Source: JALHVH01 sp964585685 (lineage in GTDB: Bacteria > Acidobacteriota > Aminicenantia > Aminicenantales > Saccharicenantaceae). From it: a stretch of DNA of 22,364 bases. The position numbers and the translations under genes are program-made. The first letter of the stretch is position 1; each line of letters starts with the position of its first letter. The notes beneath the pieces were generated by a model, which saw nothing but the letters and a program-made list of their open reading frames with translations, searched no databases and had not been told where the DNA came from. Shown piece after piece: positions 1 to 7,128 of this stretch. The DNA lies in the NCBI GenBank assembly GCA_964585685.1, contig CAZPEP010000053.1, forward strand, positions 1-22,364, read 5' to 3'.

Positions 1-25
1 GCGGTCAGGCTTGGCATGGTGTGAG

Positions 26-59
26 ACCCCATTTTACTTGAAAGTACCCCCATTTTTAC
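26..59. repeat. Short direct repeat near the left window edge
   Basis: ACCCCATTTTAC (26-37) recurs as ACCCCCATTTTTAC (46-59), with one extra C and one extra T, at a 20-bp offset. On the minus strand each copy reads as a GTAAAATGGGG-like block separated by a CTTTCAAGTA-type sequence. Repeated short blocks of this kind are known at the ends of some insertion sequences such as IS21-family elements. No transposase is visible here, so that reading is only a suggestion. Confidence 0.3.
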
Positions 60-75
60 GATTCCACATGGAATC
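60..75. promoter_or_regulatory. 16-bp palindrome just upstream of the first gene
   Basis: GATTCCA-CA-TGGAATC is a perfect inverted repeat with 7-bp arms and a 2-bp centre, ending 2 bp before the ATG at 78. It could be an operator for a dimeric repressor or a small hairpin that limits ribosome access. No good Shine-Dalgarno sequence precedes that ATG, and no convincing -10/-35 pair was found. Confidence 0.35.
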
Positions 76-77
76 CC

Positions 78-419
78 ATGCATCTGATAGATAAAACAAA
101 ACTTAGGCTAAATCAGCCCTGTTTTTTGGGGGAAGTCCTGGAGTCGAACGAGTTGATAAAGGGCTCCGGGGATGCTATGGTGGTTTGCGTAAGGGAAATC
201 CGGGGAACGGGAGAATTCGTCATGGGCGATTCTATCTATCATTGCCGGGAATGCAACAGGCGGGCCACAGTCAAGGAAGGGGACGTGATCCAGGTCTGCT
301 GCGGGCTGCCGATGGAACCCCTTCCGTATTGTCCGGCGGCCATTTCAGACCCCGAACAGGCCCGGAACTACCGGGACGACGAGCCCTGCGACGACGGAAC
401 CCTCCCGAAGAAGGACTGA
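78..419 (+). CDS. Small protein with a desulforedoxin-like Cys4 motif
   Basis: This 113-residue protein has no family I can name with certainty. Residues about 54-80 carry YHCRECN, then 14 residues, then CCGLPM. The CxxC...CCGxxM spacing is the same arrangement as in desulforedoxin and the N-terminal domain of desulfoferrodoxin, where four Cys bind one iron; a zinc site is the alternative. Further cysteines lie at CPAA and EPCDD. No signal peptide or membrane segment is seen, so it is probably cytoplasmic. The start has no strong ribosome site and sits right after a 16-bp palindrome. An ATG at 69 is ruled out by a stop after eight codons. The gene is convergent with the propeller-phosphatase gene, 7 bp away. 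Its first 20 codons are AT-richer than the rest. Coding status is likely; function is inferred from the motif only. Confidence 0.65.
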   Translation: MHLIDKTKLRLNQPCFLGEVLESNELIKGSGDAMVVCVREIRGTGEFVMGDSIYHCRECNRRATVKEGDVIQVCCGLPMEPLPYCPAAISDPEQARNYRDDEPCDDGTLPKKD

Positions 420-426
420 GCGGAGG

Positions 427-3102
427 TCAATCGTCGGCGTCCGGTCCGGGCGCGGCCGCCCGTTCCGGGAAGGGGACCGAACTCCCCTTCATGGCGTGCC
501 AGAGGATCCTGTTGAGGACGTCCTCCGGGCAGGCGTCCACCCTCCCGAAATCGAGCCGCCCTGAGATCGCGGCCTGCTTCCGGAGCAGGGGATCGGCGAT
601 CGACTTGACCGGCGGATTCATCTCGTCGAGCGGAACACGGTTCGCCACGGCCTCGAATGGCGTGAAGTCGGGGGTTCCTGTGAAGCATTCGAACATCGGC
701 TCGGCCGCCGCGTCGAACTGGTTCATGGGCGGGAGACCCAGGATCTGTTCGATCGTCCTCAGGATGCTGATCGTGTTGTACCGCGTGCCGACGACCCGGC
801 CGCGTTTCGTGTAGGGGCTTGCGACGTAGGCCGTGGTCCTATAGCCGCTGACGTGGTCCCAGCCGTCCTGCGGGTCGTCCTCGATCCCGAAGACGACCGT
901 CTCCTTCCAGAACCGGCTTCGGCTCAGGGCCTCGACGATACGGCCGAAGGCCAGGTCATTATCCGCGACGCAGGCCGCCGGCGTCGGCGAACCTTCCTTC
1001 GTCCCGCTCGTGTGGTCGTTGGGCAGGCAGATCAGGACCAGGTCCGGAAACGTCCCGCTCTTCTCGAATTCCTCGAGCTCCTTGATGAAATAATTCGCCC
1101 GGAAGGCGTCCGGGACGGCCATGTTCCATCCGACGGTCTTCGCAGCCAGGTGGGGCCGCAACGACTCGATCGCCGGCTCGCTGGCAAAGACGATCTCGCC
1201 CGTCGGTGCATTGGTCTCGCGCCAACAGGCTGCCCAGTCGGGTTCCCCCGGCCTTGCCGGATCCGACCACTTGACCGCGGGGATGGCGAACTCGCCGTAA
1301 TTCCGGAGGGTCCTGCCGTGCCGCAGGGCGTTGTCCCAGATGAAACCGCTCGGGGCGTAGGCCAGGGCGTCAACCTCGTCCTCACCCATGCCGTCCGGAT
1401 AGCTCCGCGGCCACCCGGCGAAAGACCGCTCGAGATAGTCGGTGCCGAACGCCGTCGTCGACCACTGGTGGCCGTCGGCGCTTAGAATGCCGCAGCAGTA
1501 AGTGTTGTCGAGGAGGACGAACTCCGAGGCCAGCTTGTGCTGGTTCGGCGTCACCCGCTCGCCGAAGACGCAGAGGGAAGGGTCGCCGTTGCCCTGCGGC
1601 ATGTCGCCCAGCACCTGGTCGTACGCCCGGTTCTCCTTGATGACGTAGACGACGTGCTTGAAGAGGCTGGGCTCGCCGATGCGCTCGGGGACCGGCACGG
1701 CGGGGACGCCGGGCCGGGGCGGGAGGAGCGCCTGCGCGACGCGCTCGCGATGATAATTCTCCCAGACGGACGCGGTGAGGCGCGGAAGCTCTGAGGAAGG
1801 AGGGACGGGAACGAGGGAGAGCGAGCCGTGATATTGGTGGGAGTTGAAGCCGGTGAGGCCGGTCAGCTCATCGGTCCCCGGAGTCGTCTCCAGGCCCTTG
1901 ATGTTGGCGACGCACAACTTTCCGAGGCCGTGATGCAGGACGACTGCTCCGGGGAACCAGCCGACGGGAATGAGCCCGAAAAGCTTCGAGGCCCGGCGGG
2001 ACGGTCTGAATTCGACGACGGCCACGGCATTCTGGGTCCCGTTCGCGACGTAAAGGACTTTCCCCCCGCGGTCAAAGGCCAATGCGTTCGGTGAGGCCCC
2101 AAAGAGGTCGGCCGGGTTCGGCTTTATCCAAATGGTCTCGACGACGGCGTCGGTCCCCGTGTCGATGACGCTCAAGGTGTCGCTCGCCGCGTTGGCGCAG
2201 ACGACGTACCGGCCGCCGGGAGCGAGGGCTAGGGCTGAAGCATGGAGGCCGACCTGGATCTCCGCTGCGGCCCTTCCGGAGCTGAGGTCGATCACGCTGA
2301 CCGAGCCGTCGTTGGCGATGCCCGAGGCCGGATCGATCCTGACCGTCGTGCCCCGGCCGGCGGGGCCGACCGCGTCGCCAGGGAGGGGACGCCGTCCCCC
2401 CCAGTTGCTGACGTAGGCTTTGTGCCCGGCGAGGACGACATCGTAAGGGGCCACGCCGACGTCGAAGAGCCGGAGGAGCCGGCCGCCGGACGCTTCGAAC
2501 TCGCCCAAGCGATTGGATAGGTTCAGGGCCACGTACAGGCGGCACCCGTCGGGCGAGACGGCGATCCCGGCCGGGATCTCCTTCTCGCGGCGCGGGGCGC
2601 CGGAGGGCGGCAGGGAGATCGAGAACAAACCCTTCAAGGCCCCGTCCGGCCCGGCCCCGAAGACCCTGAGGCTTCCTTCGACGTCGCTGAGGTAAAGGCG
2701 GCGGCCGTCAGGGGAGAACCGAAGGCCCGTGTAGCTGACTTGGCCTTCCAGGTCAGGGCGCATGATGTTCTCGGACGGTGCTCCGGGCGCATCCTCTCTG
2801 GCGTCGACAGGGAAGGGCACTCTTTCCAGGAGCGCCCCGGTCGCCGGGTCGACGACGACGATCTCGCTCGTCTTCCCGGAGGTGACGAGCCTGCGGCCGT
2901 CGGGGCTCAGGGCGAGGACCTGGGGTCTCAGCCCGGGGAGCTCGATCTGGATGCCGGAGGGCTGTACGATCTGGTCGACCGGAAGCCAGGCGGAGCCCGG
3001 GGGCAGGGGAGGGCCAGCCCGTTTCACGGCGAGCGAACAGGACGCCGCAAACGCGAAAAGGATCGCGGCCGACACCGCGGCCGCTCGGTGGAGCTTTATC
3101 AT
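427..3102 (-). CDS. YncE-like beta-propeller / phosphoesterase lipoprotein
   Basis: This 891-residue two-part protein resembles those annotated as bifunctional YncE family/alkaline phosphatase family protein. The N-terminus has a basic start, a hydrophobic stretch and AASC with Cys22, a fair lipobox (Ala rather than Leu at -3). That implies a lipoprotein outside the inner membrane. Residues about 45-420 carry repeated SPDGRRL / YVAN / VSVIDL blade motifs typical of YVTN or cytochrome D1-type seven-bladed propellers. From about 480 on, VVYVIKENRAYDQ (KENRAY at 489-494), the FVLLDNTYC...GHQW stretch and the late LPNDHTSG and IEDDPQDGWDH motifs match the acid phosphatase/phospholipase C-type phosphoesterase family, and they supply likely metal ligands. 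The substrate cannot be read. The gene follows the Ser/Thr kinase after 44 bp on the same strand but has its own probable promoter. No Shine-Dalgarno sequence precedes the ATG. Confidence 0.88.
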   Translation of the reverse strand: MIKLHRAAAVSAAILFAFAASCSLAVKRAGPPLPPGSAWLPVDQIVQPSGIQIELPGLRPQVLALSPDGRRLVTSGKTSEIVVVDPATGALLERVPFPVDAREDAPGAPSENIMRPDLEGQVSYTGLRFSPDGRRLYLSDVEGSLRVFGAGPDGALKGLFSISLPPSGAPRREKEIPAGIAVSPDGCRLYVALNLSNRLGEFEASGGRLLRLFDVGVAPYDVVLAGHKAYVSNWGGRRPLPGDAVGPAGRGTTVRIDPASGIANDGSVSVIDLSSGRAAAEIQVGLHASALALAPGGRYVVCANAASDTLSVIDTGTDAVVETIWIKPNPADLFGASPNALAFDRGGKVLYVANGTQNAVAVVEFRPSRRASKLFGLIPVGWFPGAVVLHHGLGKLCVANIKGLETTPGTDELTGLTGFNSHQYHGSLSLVPVPPSSELPRLTASVWENYHRERVAQALLPPRPGVPAVPVPERIGEPSLFKHVVYVIKENRAYDQVLGDMPQGNGDPSLCVFGERVTPNQHKLASEFVLLDNTYCCGILSADGHQWSTTAFGTDYLERSFAGWPRSYPDGMGEDEVDALAYAPSGFIWDNALRHGRTLRNYGEFAIPAVKWSDPARPGEPDWAACWRETNAPTGEIVFASEPAIESLRPHLAAKTVGWNMAVPDAFRANYFIKELEEFEKSGTFPDLVLICLPNDHTSGTKEGSPTPAACVADNDLAFGRIVEALSRSRFWKETVVFGIEDDPQDGWDHVSGYRTTAYVASPYTKRGRVVGTRYNTISILRTIEQILGLPPMNQFDAAAEPMFECFTGTPDFTPFEAVANRVPLDEMNPPVKSIADPLLRKQAAISGRLDFGRVDACPEDVLNRILWHAMKGSSVPFPERAAAPGPDADD

Positions 3103-3111
3103 CCTACAGGG

Positions 3112-3140
3112 ATTCTAGGCGAAAGTCCGGGCTCGTTCAA
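3112..3140 (-). promoter_or_regulatory. Promoter of the propeller-phosphatase gene
   Basis: On the minus strand, TTGAAC (3140-3135) and TAGAAT (3117-3112) are separated by exactly 17 bp. The -10 ends 9 nt before the ATG at 3102, so the expected transcript has only a 2-3 nt leader. No AGGAG-like site is present, which fits a leaderless or near-leaderless mRNA. It lies in the 44-bp gap after the kinase gene. Confidence 0.5.
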
Positions 3141-3146
3141 GCAGGA

Positions 3147-4517
3147 CTAATCGAGTGTGAAGTCGTCCCGGACGTAGGTGACTCCGGGCTGGCGGAGGAG
3201 GGTTCGGAGATCTTTGTCCGGGACGTCGTCCCGGATCTCGCCCGTGACGTCCTTGCCGAAGAAGAGCCTCCGGTTGACCGAATCGATGAGGCTCGTGATC
3301 CGGATATAGGTCTTGGCGGGAGCCTTCCCGATAACCACGGTCACCCGGTCGCCTTTGAGGGCGACGGCCTTGACCTCGGGGAAGGCGGAGATCTTCTTCA
3401 TCACGGCGGTGATGATGCGCCTCTTCCGGTTGCGAACGAGCCGGTAAGTGAAGAGGCCTATCAGGACGAAGCTGAACAGGTTCCCCAACCGGACGTTCGA
3501 GAAGAGGAGCGCGGCGGCGACGACGGCGGCTGCGGCCAGGATGTAGTTCCCGTAGCGGCCGAAGGGGAGGGCGGCGTTGACACGTTCCAGCAGGCCGCGG
3601 AGGCGCGCCCCGACCGGGAGAGAGAGGCTGGTCCCGGTCTCCAGGTCGTGTTTCAGATGCTTGAGGTCGGCCACCAGGGCGCGGGCGTCCGGGTACCGGT
3701 CCTCGCGGTTCTTGCGCAGACAGCGGGAGACGATCATATGAAGTTGGGGCGGAAGGTTCCGCCGGATGGCGATCACCGGTCGCGGTTCTTCGAACGCGAT
3801 GGCGTGCATCGTGTCCAGGGGAGTTTCCCGCTTGAACGGCAGTTCGCCCGTGACCATCTCGTAGAGGACGACCCCCAGGGAGAAGATATCGCTCCGGGGG
3901 TCCGCATCCCGGCCGCGGGCCTGTTCCGGGCTCATGTAGTCGAGCGTCCCGATGACCGCCCCGGCGATCGTCCGGGCCTGTTCCATGGTCATGGTCCATC
4001 CATCCGCACGGGAGCCGAGGTCCACCTCCATGTCGCCCGCCACGGCATCCAGGAGCTTAGCGATTCCGAAGTCCAGGAGCTTGGCATGGCCCTCCCGCGT
4101 GACCATGATGTTGTCGGACTTGATGTCCCGGTGGATGATGCCGGCCTCGTGGGCCTTGGCCAGGCCCTCGGCGACCTGAAGGGCGATCTCGACCGAGCCC
4201 ACGAGGTCCAACTCGCCCTCGGCGATGAGGCGGCCGACGGTGCGGCCGTCGACGTACTCCATGGCGATGAACGTCGTCCCCGCATCCTCGTCGATGTCAT
4301 AGACCTGGGCGATGGCGGGATGGACGACAGCCGCGGCGGCCCGCGCCTCGCGGAGGAAGCGGGTCTTGCGGCTGGGATCGGCGACGAGCTCGGGCTTGAG
4401 GAACTTGATGGCCACCGGCCTCTCGAGGCGCTTGTCTCGCGCCTTGTAGACAACGCCCATGCCGCCGTTGCCGAGGACCTCCTCGATCACGTAATGCTTA
4501 AGCGTCCGGCCGATCAT
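3147..4517 (-). CDS. Membrane-anchored Ser/Thr protein kinase (PknB-like)
   Basis: This 456-residue Hanks-type kinase is complete: glycine loop GNGGMG at 16-21, VAIK Lys38, alpha-C Glu57, HRDIKSDN at 129-136 and DFG at 149-151. The P+1 region SPEQARG is at 196-202, followed by SDIFSLGVVLYEM. The activation segment between DFG and SPEQ is longer than usual, with an acidic, Thr/Met-rich stretch at about 160-185. Two hydrophobic segments (about 324-340 and 346-360) form a hairpin, so the last 95 residues (VRNRKRR onward) should return to the cytoplasm. That tail has alternating beta/alpha character and I do not recognise it; it is neither PASTA nor WD40. The kinase probably reports an unknown signal by phosphorylating cytoplasmic targets. 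A PAS gene precedes it and the propeller-phosphatase follows, all on the same strand. The ATG lacks a Shine-Dalgarno sequence and sits at the predicted transcription start. Confidence 0.93.
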   Translation of the reverse strand: MIGRTLKHYVIEEVLGNGGMGVVYKARDKRLERPVAIKFLKPELVADPSRKTRFLREARAAAAVVHPAIAQVYDIDEDAGTTFIAMEYVDGRTVGRLIAEGELDLVGSVEIALQVAEGLAKAHEAGIIHRDIKSDNIMVTREGHAKLLDFGIAKLLDAVAGDMEVDLGSRADGWTMTMEQARTIAGAVIGTLDYMSPEQARGRDADPRSDIFSLGVVLYEMVTGELPFKRETPLDTMHAIAFEEPRPVIAIRRNLPPQLHMIVSRCLRKNREDRYPDARALVADLKHLKHDLETGTSLSLPVGARLRGLLERVNAALPFGRYGNYILAAAAVVAAALLFSNVRLGNLFSFVLIGLFTYRLVRNRKRRIITAVMKKISAFPEVKAVALKGDRVTVVIGKAPAKTYIRITSLIDSVNRRLFFGKDVTGEIRDDVPDKDLRTLLRQPGVTYVRDDFTLD

Positions 4518-4523
4518 AAGATT

Positions 4524-4552
4524 TACATATCACGCCCGCGCGGCCCGGTCAA
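4524..4552 (-). promoter_or_regulatory. Promoter of the Ser/Thr kinase, predicted leaderless
   Basis: On the minus strand, TTGACC (4552-4547) is followed by a 17-bp spacer ending in TGA and then TATGTA (4529-4524), i.e. an extended -10 of the form TGnTATGTA. Only six bases (AATCTT) separate the -10 from the ATG, which puts the expected start of transcription on the A of the ATG. No Shine-Dalgarno sequence is present. The 80-bp gap between the PAS gene and the kinase holds nothing else evident. Confidence 0.5.
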
Positions 4553-4597
4553 TCGGTCTCTCGCGGCGGCCCGAGGGGAACCGCTGGGCGGGGCGGG

Positions 4598-4939
4598 TCA
4601 TGTCCGAACGAAGTGGGGCATATCGGGGGGTATCTCGAAGGCGACCTCCACGAACCCGGCGTAACGGCCGTCCCGGAACCACGGGGCCTGGTATATCAGC
4701 TTTTTCAGGCCGCGTTTTTCGATGGTATATACGTTGGCCTTGCGCCCGGCCATCAGGGCGGCGAGCTTGGTCCTCGCCGGCTCGGGGTGACAGGCGAGGA
4801 GATCCTTCCCGATAAGCGTCCGCCCTCCTTCTGACTTATAGTTCCGGGCCGCCCGGTTGTTCATATCGACGATCGTCCCCGTTTCGTCGCAGACAATCAC
4901 CGCCCCGGGGAATTCGCGGACCCAATCGTTCTTGGCCAT
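4598..4939 (-). CDS. Stand-alone PAS domain protein
   Basis: This 113-residue protein is essentially one PAS domain. It runs FPGAVIVCDETGTIVDMNNRAARNY (beta-strands plus the N-cap Asn pair), then LIGKDLLACHPEPARTKLAALM, then IYQAPWFRDGRYAGFVEVAFE as the last strands. The LLxCHPE segment resembles the PAS found in DUF438-type and related sensor proteins. There is no kinase, cyclase or DNA-binding output, so it would act by binding a ligand and contacting a partner, possibly the kinase encoded 80 bp downstream on the same strand. A good ribosome site (GGAGGC, 4950-4945) lies 5 nt before the ATG. It is divergent from the creatininase-family gene across an 89-bp gap. TACAAT on the minus strand (4963-4958) is a possible -10, with no clear -35. 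Confidence 0.85.
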   Translation of the reverse strand: MAKNDWVREFPGAVIVCDETGTIVDMNNRAARNYKSEGGRTLIGKDLLACHPEPARTKLAALMAGRKANVYTIEKRGLKKLIYQAPWFRDGRYAGFVEVAFEIPPDMPHFVRT

Positions 4940-5028
4940 CGTTCGCCTCCGGGCCCCATTGTACCCGAGTCCCTTTCAGATATATATTGCTGAGATATCG
5001 GAAGTCGAACACGGAGGTATGGAACACC

Positions 5029-5949
5029 ATGAACATAAAGGATCGTATTATCGTCGCCTTCCTTGTGGGGGAGTGCCTTTCGTTCGCCGGGTCGGCCGCC
5101 GCCCAGGCGGCCGGAGGCGCCGCTTCCGACCTGCCTGTGAAGTACGAGGAGTTGACCTCCCCGGACTTCATCAAGGCCGTCGCGAAATCTGCGTCGACAT
5201 GCGTCATTCCCATCGGGATCCTGGAAAAGCACGGCCCGCACCTGCCCCTGGGCACGGACCTCATCGATGTCCGGGAGCTCGCCTTGCGCGCCGCGAATAA
5301 GGAATACACCATCGTGTTCTCCGAGTATTTTTTCGGGCAGATCTTCGAGGCCAAACATCAGCCTGGGACGATCGCCTACAGCACTCCGCTCATGCAGCAG
5401 ATCCTCCAGGAGACGTGCGACGAGCTCGCCCGCAATGGGATCAAGAAGATCCTCCTGGTCAATGGCCACGGCGGGAACACCCAGTTCCTCCAGTATTTCT
5501 GCCAGGTCCAGCTCTCCTGCAGGAAGGATTATGCCGTCTTCCTTTACGCCCCGTCCGACGACAAGATGATGGACGAGAAGCTGACCAAACTGCGCAAGAC
5601 GACCCTCGACGGCCATGCCGGGGAAGAGGAGACCTCGACGATGCTGGCCCATCGCCCCGACCTCGTCCATATGGACCGGGCCGAGGATCAGAACGGAGAG
5701 GACCAGAAGCGGCTGTCCCACTTGAAGCACGCCTACACGGGCATCTGGTGGTACGCCAGCCAGCCGGAGCATTACCGGGGATATGGTGCCGCCGGGAACA
5801 AGGCGTTCGGCGAGCTGGCCATGAACCTGGATTCCGACCTCCTGGCCGAAATGATCCGCTCCGTCAAGGCGGACACCAAGACCCTCGAGCTCCAGAAGAT
5901 GTTCTTCGACGGGGCGGACAAACCCCTCGAGACCCTACAGCAGAAGTAG
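5029..5949 (+). CDS. Exported creatininase-family amidohydrolase
   Basis: The start at 5029 is chosen because GGAGGT (5014-5018 core) lies about 10 nt upstream, and it gives a clean signal peptide: MNIKDR, a hydrophobic core and AAAQA near residues 23-27. The mature part belongs to the creatininase/MftE-like metal amidohydrolases. E66-K-H68 and D77 in ILEKHGPHLPLGTD have the family spacing, VNGHGGN is at about 140-146, and DGHAGEEETS supplies the remaining His/Glu ligands. The length of 306 residues is slightly longer than the typical 230-270 because of the leader. Most family members are cytoplasmic (creatinine hydrolysis, FAPy or mycofactocin-type chemistry), so a signal peptide is notable. 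The substrate is unknown. Neighbours are a divergent PAS gene and the convergent queA. The 138-bp gap to queA shows only weak stems and no clear terminator. Confidence 0.88.
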   Translation: MNIKDRIIVAFLVGECLSFAGSAAAQAAGGAASDLPVKYEELTSPDFIKAVAKSASTCVIPIGILEKHGPHLPLGTDLIDVRELALRAANKEYTIVFSEYFFGQIFEAKHQPGTIAYSTPLMQQILQETCDELARNGIKKILLVNGHGGNTQFLQYFCQVQLSCRKDYAVFLYAPSDDKMMDEKLTKLRKTTLDGHAGEEETSTMLAHRPDLVHMDRAEDQNGEDQKRLSHLKHAYTGIWWYASQPEHYRGYGAAGNKAFGELAMNLDSDLLAEMIRSVKADTKTLELQKMFFDGADKPLETLQQK

Positions 5950-6087
5950 GGGTAAGGATATCTGCCCGAAGCCAAGATAGCCAGGACGCCAAAGAGGAAC
6001 AGACATCCATTCCTCCGCTCGGGAGGCCCGAAAGGTTACACCTTGAGTGCGAAAACCGGGCCGGTGCCGACGGGGAGGGGAGGGCCG

Positions 6088-7119
6088 TCACACGATGAGC
6101 ATGCAATCGCCGTAGGAAAAGAAGCGGTAGCGTTCCCGCACGGCTTCCCGGTAGGCCTGCCGGATGAGGCCGGCGCCGGCGAAGGCGGAGACGAGCATGA
6201 GGAGCGTGGACTTCGGCAGGTGGAAGTTGGTCAGGAGCCGGTCAACGACCTTGAATTCGTATCCGGGGTGGATGAACAAGGTCGTGGAGCCTTTTTCGGC
6301 GCGGACCTCGCCGTCCCTGCACGCGCTCTCGAGGGTCCGGACCACGGTCGTGCCGACGGCGGTCACCGACCGACCCTCGCTCTTCGCGGAGTTGATCGCC
6401 CGGGCGGCCGCCGAGGGGACCTCGTACCGTTCCTCGAGCATCCGATGCTCTTCGACCCGATCCACCCTCACGGGCTGGAAGGTCGCGACCCCGACCTCGA
6501 GGGTGACCTCCCGGATTATGTTCCCTCTTTGCCTGACCGCGGTCAGGACCTGCGGGGTAAAGTGCAAACCGGCCGTCGGAGCCGCGATCGCGCCGTCCTT
6601 CCTGGCGAACACCGTTTGATAACGCTCGAGGTCCCGAGGCCTTTGTTCGACCTGTCCTTTCCGGCGCTTGATGTACGGCGGCAGGGGAGCGTAGCCGATC
6701 CTTCTCAACCCGGCAAGGACATCGGCCGCGCCGAATCGGAGCGTCCGCCGCCCTTCGGGCCCTTCCCCGGCGACCCAGGCTTCGAAGCCGGGCGCGAAGA
6801 GGATGCGGTCTCCCGTCCGGACCTTCTTCGCGGGCCGGCACAGCGCGTCCCACACGCCGGGCCGCTGTTCCCGGAGGAACAGGAACTCAATGTCCGTTCC
6901 GTCCTTATTCCCCCAGGCTTTGGCCGGGATGACCCTGGTGTCGTTCAGGACGAGGAGGTCGCCCTCGTTCATGCGCTCGGGGAAGTCCGAGAACCGGGCG
7001 TGCTCGATCGTCCCTTCGCGCCTCCGGACGACCATCATCCGCGAATCGTCTCGCCTTGCCAGTGGTTGCTGGGCGATCAGCTCCTTCGGAAGGTCATAGT
7101 CAAAATCCTTGATGAACAT
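6088..7119 (-). CDS. queA: S-adenosylmethionine:tRNA ribosyltransferase-isomerase
   Basis: QueA transfers and isomerises the ribosyl group of S-adenosylmethionine onto preQ1 in tRNA, making epoxyqueuosine at the wobble base of tRNAs with GUN anticodons. The 343-residue length is normal. Family signatures are intact: the N-terminal DFDYDLPKELIAQ with RRDDSRMMVV, LVLNDTRVIPAKAWG, PLPPYIKR at about 150, QTVFARKDGAIAAPTAGLHFT, EVTLEVGVATFQPV, and near the end TNFHLPKSTLLMLVSAFAG with YRFFSYGDCMLI. It is the last gene of the yebC-ruvCAB-queA set, starting 9 bp after the ruvB stop with no good ribosome site of its own. Translation is therefore probably coupled to ruvB. The creatininase-family gene converges on it. 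Confidence 0.97.
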   Translation of the reverse strand: MFIKDFDYDLPKELIAQQPLARRDDSRMMVVRRREGTIEHARFSDFPERMNEGDLLVLNDTRVIPAKAWGNKDGTDIEFLFLREQRPGVWDALCRPAKKVRTGDRILFAPGFEAWVAGEGPEGRRTLRFGAADVLAGLRRIGYAPLPPYIKRRKGQVEQRPRDLERYQTVFARKDGAIAAPTAGLHFTPQVLTAVRQRGNIIREVTLEVGVATFQPVRVDRVEEHRMLEERYEVPSAAARAINSAKSEGRSVTAVGTTVVRTLESACRDGEVRAEKGSTTLFIHPGYEFKVVDRLLTNFHLPKSTLLMLVSAFAGAGLIRQAYREAVRERYRFFSYGDCMLIV

Positions 7120-7128
7120 GGACGGGGC

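Noticed and set aside
3115..3999. 294-codon minus-strand frame inside the Ser/Thr kinase gene
   Set aside because: It overlaps the kinase in another frame and is Arg/Pro/His-rich, a typical GC shadow.
6012..6044. Short stems between the creatininase-family gene and queA as a bidirectional terminator
   Set aside because: The CCTCC/GGAGG and AAGGT/ACCTT stems are only 5 bp and no T run follows.
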